Part shown: one piece after another, positions 9,373 to 17,462 of the stretch
How positions within the stretch are numbered: the stretch's first letter is position 1
How the letters are laid out: each line of letters begins with the position of its first letter
DNA from: Gammaproteobacteria bacterium
Lineage (GTDB): Bacteria > Pseudomonadota > Gammaproteobacteria > Eutrophobiales > Eutrophobiaceae
Length of the DNA stretch: 64,000 bases
Assembly (NCBI GenBank): GCA_004297165.1
Contig: SCUJ01000006.1
Span: forward strand, 1-64,000
Direction of reading: 5' to 3'
Position numbers and translations under genes: made by a program
The notes under the pieces: generated by a model
Told to the model about the DNA's origin: nothing
Databases searched by the model: none
The model's input: the letters and a program-made list of their open reading frames with translations, nothing else

Positions 9373-10104
9373 ATGAATGATACACAACTAATCGAGGCTA
9401 TCCGACTAATTGTCCGGGAAGAGCTGACCACTGCGATATGCACAGGCGTTATTGATGCGTGGAATAGTCATATTCAGGTCGACACTGTTGGAATTATGAG
9501 GGCGGCATCAACCCTGCGAAGCGCGGAATTCGTACGCCATAATATTCCCCTACATCTTGGCAAGACGCATCTGGCACTGCGACGCGACGCAGTACTGGCG
9601 GCGGCCCCAGAGGGACTTTTCCTGGAGTTCGGAGTATGGAAAGGTTATTGGATTAACGAAATGGCGCGGGTGAGGCCAGACGTAAAATTTTTCGGATTCG
9701 ACAGCTTCGAAGGATTGCCTGAACCTTGGGAGTTCCGTGACCGAGGCGCATTTGGTCTCGACGGAATAATGCCGGTAGTGGAAGCTAACGTTACCCTAAT
9801 AAAGGGGTGGTTCGATCAAACTCTGTGCAAGTTTCTCGATAATACACCTGACATGGTCTCATTCGCACATATCGATTGTGATCTTTATACCTCAACCATC
9901 ACAGTGTTGGAAACACTGCGACCTCGCATGCGCATAGGCACACAGATAGTATTCGATGATTTTATGGTGGCGCCGAATTGGGAGTTTGAGGAACATAAGG
10001 CATTTTTTGATTTTGTAAAACGTTGGGGTATTAAGTATGAATATACTGGTTGGTCCAATCAAGCGCCTGCATGCAGCGCCGGAATTGTGATTACATGCAT
10101 ATGA
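9373..10104 (+). CDS. Class I SAM-dependent methyltransferase, TylF/macrocin O-methyltransferase-like
   Basis: A 243-aa enzyme probably O-methylating a sugar of the glycan. The SAM-binding motif I is FLEFGVWKG, followed by the acidic strand FFGFDSFEGLPEPW and a HIDCDLYTST metal/SAM region. FDDF further on matches metal-dependent TylF/MycF sugar methyltransferases. GGAGG lies 8 bases before the ATG. It follows the heptose genes and faces the convergent rmlD-like gene with only 31 bases between stops. The sugar acceptor is unknown; heptose O-methylation would fit the neighbours. Confidence 0.82.
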   Translation: MNDTQLIEAIRLIVREELTTAICTGVIDAWNSHIQVDTVGIMRAASTLRSAEFVRHNIPLHLGKTHLALRRDAVLAAAPEGLFLEFGVWKGYWINEMARVRPDVKFFGFDSFEGLPEPWEFRDRGAFGLDGIMPVVEANVTLIKGWFDQTLCKFLDNTPDMVSFAHIDCDLYTSTITVLETLRPRMRIGTQIVFDDFMVAPNWEFEEHKAFFDFVKRWGIKYEYTGWSNQAPACSAGIVITCI

Positions 10105-10135
10105 AGTATTACGATGAATGTCTGTTAATGCTTGA

Positions 10136-10978
10136 TTAAACGCTTTCCAAAAAATATTTCAGAGAATCCTGCCACGTCGTTAAAGCTGGTCCTTTCGTAT
10201 TTTTCAAAGCTGAATTCAGCGGCCGGCAAATCTTCGACGGATATGCAGTGTGCGGAACCGGTATGACCTCGCAGGATTCGCCGCTGAGTTCAACAATCTT
10301 CCTGGCGAATTCGAACCATGTGCAAGCACCTGCGTTCGTCAGATGGTAATTACCGAAAGAATAATCGCCCTCCAGGAGTTTCCAGATACCTTTGGCGGCA
10401 TCGAGCGTGCAGGTAGGCGACATCCGGATATCGTCGATGACTTTTAAGGGCTCGCCCAGTTTCGCTTTGTTGAGGATGATATTCACGAAATTCCCGCCGG
10501 ACTTGCCGCTCGCGCCGGTCTGCCCGTAGAGACTCGCTACTCGTACGATATAATGTTGCGGGAGGATATTGCGCAGGTAGGTCTCTCCGGCTGCCTTGGA
10601 TACTCCATACGTGTTTAGTGGATTGGTTTTAGCGTCCTCAGAGTAGGATGAATCCCAGGGTTGCTTGCCGTCGAAGACATAATCCGTACTGATATGAACT
10701 ATGGTCGCTCCAATCTCTTTAGCGGCATTGGCTAGATCCCTGACCGCTATGGCATTCACCTTGAAGTACAGTTCGGCGTTGTCTTCTTCGGGCTTGTGTT
10801 GTGCGGCAGTATTGATTATGACATCGGGTTTGAGACAATTCAGCACTTCGTGAATCTGTGCAGCCAGAGTGATATCGAGTTCGTTGCGGGTTAATCCGAT
10901 GAGATCAACGCCTGACGGGCAGGCGCATATCAGGTCCGACCCGAGTTGACCCTTACTGCCGATGATCGCAACCTTCAC
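10136..10978 (-). CDS. dTDP-4-dehydrorhamnose reductase-like SDR (RmlD family)
   Basis: A 280-aa RmlD-fold reductase that would reduce a 4-keto sugar nucleotide. The glycine motif is GSKGQLGSDL, the STDYVFDG segment is diagnostic for RmlD, and the catalytic YGVSK is present. GTG 10978 overlaps the stop of the upstream SDR (GTGA) and places the Rossmann motif correctly at the N-terminus. It is the last gene of a four-gene minus-strand operon with rmlC. Because no rmlB lies in the window and rmlA is more than 11 kb away, the nucleotide carrier could be dTDP or another; hence no firm symbol. Confidence 0.82.
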   Translation of the reverse strand: MKVAIIGSKGQLGSDLICACPSGVDLIGLTRNELDITLAAQIHEVLNCLKPDVIINTAAQHKPEEDNAELYFKVNAIAVRDLANAAKEIGATIVHISTDYVFDGKQPWDSSYSEDAKTNPLNTYGVSKAAGETYLRNILPQHYIVRVASLYGQTGASGKSGGNFVNIILNKAKLGEPLKVIDDIRMSPTCTLDAAKGIWKLLEGDYSFGNYHLTNAGACTWFEFARKIVELSGESCEVIPVPHTAYPSKICRPLNSALKNTKGPALTTWQDSLKYFLESV

Positions 10979-11964
10979 AGCATCACGCCCTCGTTCAGGA
11001 GTTTCTTGTACCACTGCACTGTTATAGTCGTCGGATCATCCGGATTCAGTATTCCATTGCGCATTCCTTCGGCAACTTCCTGCGCGCCTTTTTCGGCATT
11101 GAATTCCGGTGTATAACCCAATAACTTTTTAACCTTCTCGAAACTGACGCGGTAGGATCGGTGATCGGGGTCGCCATACCATTCATACTGAAACTCCATG
11201 TTCAGAGACTTGGCGACACGTCTCGCCAAGTCGAATATTTGGTAGTTTTGCTCATCGCTGCCGATATTGAACATCTGTTTCTGGATCAATTTCCGGTCAG
11301 CCTTGAGCAACAGGCACATGGCGCGGGAGGTGTCACGCACATGGACGAATGGCCGCCATTGGTTGCCGTCTTTCAGGATCGGGATCTTGCCGTTTATAAG
11401 AAACCCTTTCACCATGCCGTTGATTGCCAAATCGAAACGCATGCGCGGTGAGGCGCCATAGACGGTGGCCTGGCGGATGACGGTCACAGTAAAGGTATCG
11501 TCCGCCATGGCGAGGACGTCGTTTTCCACGTTGTAATTTGCCTTGGCGTAGGTGGTGAGCGGATTGACAGCCGAGGTCTCATCGACCATGCCGTCCTGGA
11601 ACCCGTAAATACTGCAGGAAGAGGGCAGGATGTAGCGGGAGACGCCAGCTGCCTTGGCCAGGGCGGCAACGCGCGTCCTGCCGAGATGATTGATGGAATA
11701 GGTCTTGATGGGGTCTAGTTCACCGGCCGGGTCATTGGATAACGCAGCGAGGTCGATGACCGCGGCCACGTTCTTGAAAAGGCCAGGTTCGACAAAACGG
11801 ATATCGCCTTCCACCACTTTCAGGTTATCACAGTCTGCCGGCAGTTTATCACGCCCGAAAAATAGTCGATCGAGCGCGATGACCTTGTAACCTTCGTCGC
11901 GCACCAGGTTGGTCAATACCGACCCGATATAGCCAGCGGCCCCGGTTATCAACACGGTTTTCAT
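10975..11964 (-). CDS. NAD-dependent epimerase/dehydratase (SDR) with atypical active site
   Basis: A 329-aa extended SDR acting on a sugar nucleotide. NAD-binding GAAGYIG, LPSSCSIYG and the C-terminal substrate region are clear. The position of the catalytic Lys is unusual: the segment reads TTYAKAN, so Tyr-x3-Lys becomes Tyr-x3-Asn. The ATG at 11964 has AAGGAA 7 bases upstream; an in-frame ATG at 11985 is less likely. It is similar in style to the SDR at 14991 (same SSCS(I/M)YGF stretch), suggesting paralogy. It starts 4 bases after the rmlC stop and overlaps the RmlD-like gene. Confidence 0.8.
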   Translation of the reverse strand: MKTVLITGAAGYIGSVLTNLVRDEGYKVIALDRLFFGRDKLPADCDNLKVVEGDIRFVEPGLFKNVAAVIDLAALSNDPAGELDPIKTYSINHLGRTRVAALAKAAGVSRYILPSSCSIYGFQDGMVDETSAVNPLTTYAKANYNVENDVLAMADDTFTVTVIRQATVYGASPRMRFDLAINGMVKGFLINGKIPILKDGNQWRPFVHVRDTSRAMCLLLKADRKLIQKQMFNIGSDEQNYQIFDLARRVAKSLNMEFQYEWYGDPDHRSYRVSFEKVKKLLGYTPEFNAEKGAQEVAEGMRNGILNPDDPTTITVQWYKKLLNEGVML

Positions 11965-11968
11965 TTTA

Positions 11969-12526
11969 TTATTCCTTGAAATCAAAGTTGGTTTCGATGT
12001 GCTTGAGAGTCGGCCAGTTCTTGTCCTTATCAGATAAAACAGGGTTGGTTACCGGCCAATCTATGTTTAAATCGCTGTCGTTCCACAGGATCCCCCGCTC
12101 ATGTTCCGGTGAATAGGTGTTGTCAACCTTGTAGAACACGATTGTGTGAGGTGCGATGGTGCATACGGCATGGGCAAATCCACGGGGTACGACGATCTGC
12201 CGTTGATTCTCGGCACTGATGATGAAGCCTTCCCACTTACCAAAGGTCGGCGAATTGCGCCGTATGTCAACCACCACATCGTAAAATGCGCCGCGCAAAC
12301 AGCGGACGATTTTCGTCTGGGCCATGGGGTTGATCTGATAATGGAGTCCGCGCAGAGTGCCGGCCTCCGCCGACATCGATTGGTTGTCTTGCACCAGATC
12401 GTAATTTACCCCGTTTTTTTCGAACGCCTGGCGGTTATAACATTCCATAAAATAGCCGCGATGATCGCCGAATACCTTCGGTTCAAGGATTAGTATCCCT
12501 GGCAGCCGGGATTTAATGACATTCAA
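11969..12526 (-). CDS. rmlC: dTDP-4-dehydrorhamnose 3,5-epimerase
   Basis: A 185-aa cupin epimerase that acts at C3 and C5 of a 4-keto-6-deoxy sugar nucleotide. Family landmarks are all present: EPKVFGDHRGYF, QDNQS, RGLHYQ with the catalytic His, DVVVDIR, PRGFAHA and the late Tyr-containing VFYKVDN. The start is TTG at 12526: no in-frame ATG fits, the family N-terminus aligns there, and GAGGAG lies 8 bases upstream. It overlaps the end of the lhgO-like gene by 14 bases, so the two are translationally linked. Confidence 0.9.
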   Translation of the reverse strand: MNVIKSRLPGILILEPKVFGDHRGYFMECYNRQAFEKNGVNYDLVQDNQSMSAEAGTLRGLHYQINPMAQTKIVRCLRGAFYDVVVDIRRNSPTFGKWEGFIISAENQRQIVVPRGFAHAVCTIAPHTIVFYKVDNTYSPEHERGILWNDSDLNIDWPVTNPVLSDKDKNWPTLKHIETNFDFKE

Positions 12527-13754
12527 CGGTGTTTCTCCTCCGGGTTAGGTGCATGATTCTAGCAACGACATATTCAGCCATGGAAAAAGAGCAGGTGAAA
12601 GCAGGCGAGACGGCATTCAGCACGTGGAAGGAATGCGCGTCACCCTGGGTTACGAAATCCTGCATCAATTTGTCATTTTTGAGATCCAGGAGTTGCGCCC
12701 TTATCCCCGGCCTGCTCCACTGGGTGAAGCCCGCGCTGTCAAATTGCTTGACCAGTCGCGCAGCCAATTCGCGAAAATGACGCATGTCATATTTCCTAAG
12801 TTCCTCGCAGGCCAGCTTACGAAAATTGAAGGCATTGGTGAGGAAGAGGCGGCCCTCCAGAAATCCAATCCGGATTAATTCCGTAAAACTGAAGCGCGAT
12901 AATCCAGCATAATTTTCCCGCCAGAATGCCGGCACGGCCGTCGGTCCTATCTTGACCGTATTATCGACGGTGACGGTAAAATGTACCCCGAGAAATGGAT
13001 TTTCCAAGTTCGGCACCGGGTATATGTTCGTGCGAACCGGTGGACGAGATCCTGAGTATTTTAGATACAAACCCTTGAATGGGAGGATCGTGAGGTCCTG
13101 AGAGAAACCGAAGTCCTGCGCGATCTTGTCGGCATGCAATCCCGCGCAATTTATGAGATACCCGAATTCCATGCTGCCATTCGGTGTCTTCAGGCAGTTC
13201 CGTGCTTCCAGACCCTGGTAACTGGTGTCGTAAAAAATTTTCACGCCGCCATCTTGCAGAAGTTCTCCCATTTTGTTACAAATTTTTCCTGGGTCCACGG
13301 TAGCGGTCGTTGGCGAATACAGCGCCCGCTCTATTGTTCTGGCATTGGGCTCGATTTTTTCCATCTCCGGGATGGTCACCCAGTGCAATTCGACCCCATT
13401 GCGATCGCCCCTGCGCTTCAACTCTTCCAGTCCGGCAACTTCGCCTGGTTCGGACGCCACCACCAGCTTGCCGCAGCGGTTGATGGGCAATTTGTATTCA
13501 TCGCAGAACCTCTGCATGAGCCGGTTGCCCTGAGACGTGAACCTTGCCTTCAGGCTGTCGGCGCTGTAATAGAAACCCGCATGTAAAACACCGCTGTTGC
13601 GTCCGCTCGCATGCTCCGCGAGATGAGGTTCCTTTTCAAGAATGGCGACAGAGGCGTTAGGTGCCAATGCCTTCAGCCTATGGGCAAGCGTCAGGCCGAC
13701 AATACCTCCTCCGATGATGACATAATCGAATCCTGATTGACTGGTGAGCGACAT
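12513..13754 (-). CDS. lhgO: L-2-hydroxyglutarate oxidase-like FAD oxidoreductase (DAO family)
   Basis: A 413-aa flavoprotein. The FAD-binding motif VIIGGGIVGL is at residues 11-20. EHASGRNSGVLHAGFYY is the signature stretch of LhgO, and the length matches E. coli LhgO. The family oxidises L-2-hydroxyglutarate to 2-oxoglutarate, passing electrons to the quinone pool. Here it is the first gene of a sugar-nucleotide operon and overlaps rmlC, so either it was recruited for a glycan-related hydroxy acid or the linkage is incidental. No good ribosome-binding site precedes the ATG. Confidence 0.85.
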   Translation of the reverse strand: MSLTSQSGFDYVIIGGGIVGLTLAHRLKALAPNASVAILEKEPHLAEHASGRNSGVLHAGFYYSADSLKARFTSQGNRLMQRFCDEYKLPINRCGKLVVASEPGEVAGLEELKRRGDRNGVELHWVTIPEMEKIEPNARTIERALYSPTTATVDPGKICNKMGELLQDGGVKIFYDTSYQGLEARNCLKTPNGSMEFGYLINCAGLHADKIAQDFGFSQDLTILPFKGLYLKYSGSRPPVRTNIYPVPNLENPFLGVHFTVTVDNTVKIGPTAVPAFWRENYAGLSRFSFTELIRIGFLEGRLFLTNAFNFRKLACEELRKYDMRHFRELAARLVKQFDSAGFTQWSRPGIRAQLLDLKNDKLMQDFVTQGDAHSFHVLNAVSPAFTCSFSMAEYVVARIMHLTRRRNTVECH

Positions 13755-14173
13755 AATCGGGTTACAGGTTGGTAATTCATGTCAGCCTTGCGTACAAGAT
13801 CAGGCCGCGTGGTTTATGTATTTTGTGTTCTATGCCAACTTGCGTTGGTTGTCGAGGGGGGTTGGAAATTGCCGTAAGTTCCACACGCAAACCAGCTACC
13901 CTTTATTGCTTGGCGAATATAGCCGAATGGCCTCCTTAGAACAAGTCTGGGTGTAGCGGTCTTAATGTACCGTGCTGGCGTGAAGGGACTGGTTTAACCC
14001 CTGCTGATTGTTCGAACAGGTGGGTTACTTGCCCCCGGAGGAGTATGAAATGTTGTACTATACACAGTTGATCGAGTCATGGCGGCCTGACTCAAAATAA
14101 ACTGACTCCGGGATACCTGGAGCAATTCAACCACAGTACGATTCGCACTATAACGACTCAGGAAAAGCAAGGT
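13755..14173. other. Divergent intergenic region (419 bp) between lhgO and rfbF
   Basis: Must hold promoters for both the minus-strand lhgO-rmlC operon and the plus-strand rfbF operon. I see no convincing sigma-70 pair. The only clear element is a GGAGGAG ribosome-binding site at 14037-14043 followed by a 16-codon open frame (listed separately). Confidence 0.5.
14050..14100 (+). CDS. Possible 16-codon leader peptide upstream of rfbF
   Basis: MLYYTQLIESWRPDSK, ending in TAA. GGAGGAG ends 6 bases before the ATG, a better ribosome-binding site than that of rfbF itself. It ends 73 bases before rfbF, so direct coupling is not implied; it could be a regulatory leader or chance. Confidence 0.25.
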   Translation: MLYYTQLIESWRPDSK

Positions 14174-14950
14174 ATGACAAAAGCGGTGATACTAGCAGGT
14201 GGTCTCGGTACTAGACTTGCTGAAGAAACTGAAACCAAACCAAAGCCAATGATAGAGATAGGCGGCAAGCCGATTTTATGGCATATCATGAAGATATATT
14301 CACATCACGGGATAAACGATTTTGTGATTTGTCTTGGGTACAAGGGGTATATCATTAAAGAATATTTCGCGAACTATTTTCTCCATACTTCCGATGTAAC
14401 CATAGATATTGCTAACCCCAACCGAATGAAAGTGCATAGAAACTATGCTGAACCTTGGACAGTCACTTTGGTGGACACTGGCGAAAATTCGATGGTTGGC
14501 GGTCGTATCAAGCATATTCTTCCACATGTCCACGAGGATCCATATTTCTGTCTGACTTATGGGGATGGAGTAGGTGATATTGACATAACCCAATGCATAG
14601 AATTGCATAAAACCGAGGAACGTTTGGCAACAGTAACAGCCGCACAACAACCTGGAAGATTTGGCGTTATCAGGCATGACGGAAAACGACTGATAGCATT
14701 CGAGGAAAAACCGCATGGAGATGGCGGCTGGATCAACGCGGGATTCTTCGTTCTTTCGCCAAAAGTGGGAGACTACATAGAGGGGGAAATGACTGTCTGG
14801 GAACGCGAACCGCTTGAAGACCTCGCCAAGGACGAACAGTTAAGCGTTTACTTACATAAGGGATTCTGGCAACCGATGGACACCCTTCGCGACAAGAAAT
14901 ACCTCGAAGAATTATGGGTTTCGAACAACGCCCCCTGGAAGATCTGGTAA
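14174..14950 (+). CDS. rfbF: Glucose-1-phosphate cytidylyltransferase
   Basis: A 258-aa enzyme making CDP-glucose from CTP and glucose 1-phosphate, the entry to CDP-linked dideoxy or branched sugars. KAVILAGGLGTRLAEET and KPKPMIEIGGKPILWHIM are the RfbF signatures. LTYGDGVGD is the metal/nucleotide site and the C-terminal FWQPMDTLRDK is typical. Length matches the family. It opens a plus-strand run with an SDR, an RmlC-like epimerase and a second SDR. The usual partner RfbG (CDP-glucose 4,6-dehydratase) is not in the window. Confidence 0.93.
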   Translation: MTKAVILAGGLGTRLAEETETKPKPMIEIGGKPILWHIMKIYSHHGINDFVICLGYKGYIIKEYFANYFLHTSDVTIDIANPNRMKVHRNYAEPWTVTLVDTGENSMVGGRIKHILPHVHEDPYFCLTYGDGVGDIDITQCIELHKTEERLATVTAAQQPGRFGVIRHDGKRLIAFEEKPHGDGGWINAGFFVLSPKVGDYIEGEMTVWEREPLEDLAKDEQLSVYLHKGFWQPMDTLRDKKYLEELWVSNNAPWKIW

Positions 14951-14990
14951 TCAGCACGTCAAATCGTTTTGAAGAGGAAAAATAAGAGTA

Positions 14991-16037
14991 ATGAAAATAT
15001 TAGTTACCGGCAACATGGGTTATATAGGGCCAGTCCTGATTCCTATCTTGCGTAAATATATCGATGATGCGTATATCATCGGCTATGACAGTGGTTTTTT
15101 TGCTCATTGTTTGACTGCTGCACGGATGTTTCCTGAGGCGCTGGTCGATTGCCAGTATTTTGGCGACGTTCGCAGTATTCCGGATCATATTTTAAAGGGC
15201 GTGGATGCCGTTGTGCATCTCGCGGCTGTTTCGAATGATCCCATGGGCAACAAATTTGAAAATGTCACCTCGGCAATTAACTATGAGTCGAGTGTAAATT
15301 TGGCAATAAAAGCTCTTGCTCATAAGGTCGATCGCTTCGTGTTTGCCTCAAGTTGTAGCATGTACGGTTTTGCCGAAGGTGGTCCTCCGCGTAAAGAAAC
15401 GGATGCGCTCAACCCGCTTTCAGTTTATGCGAGATCCAAGGTTGCCACTGAACAAGCGCTGGCTTCTATGGACACCGGCGGAACGACCATTACTTCGCTT
15501 CGTTTCTCAACCGCTTGTGGCATGTCTACGCGGCTACGCCTTGATTTGGTGCTGAATGATTTCGTTGCTTGCGCCATCGCAGCAAAAGAAATAACCGTTT
15601 TGAGCGATGGAAAACCATGGCGCCCCTTGATTGATGTGAAAGACATGGCGCGCGCCATTATATGGGCCTTGACGCGTGACCCTAATGAAACCAGTCATTA
15701 TCTGGCTGTTAATGTTGGTGCGGACGAATGGAACTACCAGGTGTGTGATTTAGCGAATGCAGTAGCGGCCGCCGTCCCCGGCACCACCGTAGGAATAAAT
15801 GCCAACGCGCCACCCGACAAGCGTTCGTACCGGGTGGATTTTTCATTGTACAAACAAGTTGCGCCAAATCACCAACCACAAGTAAAACTGGATCAGACCA
15901 TCGATGAACTCAGAATAGGGATGGAGCATATGGGGTTCAATGATTCCAATTTTCGTTCGTCGCAGTACATGCGTCTCAAGGCGCTTGAAAGACATATCGT
16001 TGAACATCGACTGAACGATCATTTGTATTGGATCTGA
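14991..16037 (+). CDS. NAD-dependent epimerase/dehydratase (extended SDR)
   Basis: A 348-aa SDR. The NAD motif is GNMGYIG, the serine region is FASSCSMYGF and the catalytic YARSK is intact. It lacks the TDE triad of 4,6-dehydratases, so it is not a standard RfbG or RmlB. Gene order between rfbF and an RmlC-like epimerase suggests it works on a CDP-linked sugar. It shares the SSCS(I/M)YGF stretch with the SDR at 10975, but retains the active-site Lys that the other lacks. Confidence 0.82.
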   Translation: MKILVTGNMGYIGPVLIPILRKYIDDAYIIGYDSGFFAHCLTAARMFPEALVDCQYFGDVRSIPDHILKGVDAVVHLAAVSNDPMGNKFENVTSAINYESSVNLAIKALAHKVDRFVFASSCSMYGFAEGGPPRKETDALNPLSVYARSKVATEQALASMDTGGTTITSLRFSTACGMSTRLRLDLVLNDFVACAIAAKEITVLSDGKPWRPLIDVKDMARAIIWALTRDPNETSHYLAVNVGADEWNYQVCDLANAVAAAVPGTTVGINANAPPDKRSYRVDFSLYKQVAPNHQPQVKLDQTIDELRIGMEHMGFNDSNFRSSQYMRLKALERHIVEHRLNDHLYWI

Positions 16038-16074
16038 AATACTTGGGGAATAGATAATAATCGAGATTGAAAAC

Positions 16075-16596
16075 ATGCAATTCGAAGATACGAGGTTTGC
16101 CGGATTGACAATCGTACGTCATTTCCGTGCGGCTGATACACGCGGGATTTTTGTCAAACCCTGGCTTGTGGATGGATTGGCACAACGCTTCGGCGGTATG
16201 GCCGAGGCTTATTTCAGCCAGTCGCAGAAGGGGGTTTTTCGTGGCCTGCATTATCAACATGGCAATAAAGCGCAGAAGAAATATGTCGTTTGTCTATCAG
16301 GTTCGATCGAAGATGTAGCGCTCGATTTGCGGCCGGAATCACCCACCAACGGTGAGATATTCCGCATGCGCCTGGATGGAATGAGTGGTACAGGCGTGAT
16401 AATACCGGAAGGATTCGCTCATGGAATATTCGCTCATGAAAATTCACTAATCGTAAATTTCTGCGATAAACCTTACGCGCCGGGGGATGAGGGAGGGATT
16501 AACTGGCGTTCCTTGCGCGCACTATCCGATCTTAATGTAACTATTGTCAGCGACAAGGATATTGCTTTGCCCCACTGGCCAGATTTGCCGCAATGA
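16075..16596 (+). CDS. RmlC-like sugar-nucleotide 3,5-epimerase (second copy)
   Basis: A 173-aa cupin of the dTDP-4-dehydrorhamnose 3,5-epimerase family, clearly divergent from the rmlC at 11969. It keeps GVFRGLHYQ with the catalytic His, DVALDLR, IPEGFAHG and a C-terminal LSDKD-like end (VSDKDIALP). Its position after rfbF suggests a CDP-linked or other keto-sugar substrate, as with the non-rhamnose members of this family. Its stop overlaps the next start (ATGA). Confidence 0.85.
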   Translation: MQFEDTRFAGLTIVRHFRAADTRGIFVKPWLVDGLAQRFGGMAEAYFSQSQKGVFRGLHYQHGNKAQKKYVVCLSGSIEDVALDLRPESPTNGEIFRMRLDGMSGTGVIIPEGFAHGIFAHENSLIVNFCDKPYAPGDEGGINWRSLRALSDLNVTIVSDKDIALPHWPDLPQ

Positions 16597-17453
16597 CAGT
16601 GTTTGTAATGGGCGCTCATGGTTTTCTGGGCTCGGCGCTTACGAATTATTTTACCAGGGCAGGGGAGCGACCTTTGAGCATTAGTTTCCGCCCAGACAGG
16701 AGAAATACCTTTCATTTAGAATTTGCTTCCATCCTTTGCAGCGAAAAGCCAAGGTGTGTTATTAATGCAGGGGCTGCACAGACGGGAAAGGATGATCCGG
16801 CCGCACTGGCAGATTTGATCGATTCTAATGTTTATCTGCCCGCTGCTGTTAGTTCGCTAATTCTGAAGCATTCTCCAGAGACTGTATTTATAAATTTTGG
16901 TTCGTCCTGGCAGATAGGCGAAGATGGAGAATTTTCGCCTTTTAATGCTTATGCCTCCTCGAAGGCTGCCGCAGAGCGATTTCTGGATCATTTCGCACTG
17001 GCCGGACTTAGAGTCGCTTCCTTGAGGCTTTATGATACCTATGGTCCTGGCGATAGTCGGAACAAGATCGTAAACCTGATTGCAGATGCACTAATAACAA
17101 AACGTGAGTTACCTATGTCGCCTGGTGGTCAGATGATCGACCTTGTTCATATTGACGATGTGGTATCAGCGGTATTGACTACCTGGACGATTCTTGAAAA
17201 AGAGGCAACTGGCGTACACCACATTTTCGCCATCCGATCGGGAAAACCGGTGACCATTACGGATGTGCTGGCGTTGTTAAAAATGGCCGCCGGGTTCGAA
17301 AATGCAGACTTTATCAAACCGGGTGTGTACCCGTATCGCGATAGAGAGCGATTCGTCTTATTTGAAAATACTCCAACGCCGCCAGGATGGACGCCAAATG
17401 TTGGTCTGTTTGAAGGCTTAAAGACCGTGTTGGAAATGCGCCGGATAAAATGA
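16593..17453 (+). CDS. NAD-dependent epimerase/reductase (SDR)
   Basis: A 286-aa SDR with MGAHGFLGSAL as the dinucleotide motif, NFGSSWQIG in the serine position and YASSK as the catalytic pair. Size and architecture resemble RmlD/GDP-fucose-synthase-like reductases; it probably reduces the 4-keto sugar delivered by the preceding epimerase. It is coupled by ATGA overlap upstream and sits 9 bases before the GT2 gene. Confidence 0.8.
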   Translation: MTVFVMGAHGFLGSALTNYFTRAGERPLSISFRPDRRNTFHLEFASILCSEKPRCVINAGAAQTGKDDPAALADLIDSNVYLPAAVSSLILKHSPETVFINFGSSWQIGEDGEFSPFNAYASSKAAAERFLDHFALAGLRVASLRLYDTYGPGDSRNKIVNLIADALITKRELPMSPGGQMIDLVHIDDVVSAVLTTWTILEKEATGVHHIFAIRSGKPVTITDVLALLKMAAGFENADFIKPGVYPYRDRERFVLFENTPTPPGWTPNVGLFEGLKTVLEMRRIK

Positions 17454-17462
17454 GGGGAATAA

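Noticed and set aside
14991-16037. Calling the SDR after rfbF a CDP-glucose 4,6-dehydratase (rfbG)
   Set aside because: It lacks the TDE motif and the RfbG N-terminal sequence; only the position would support that name.
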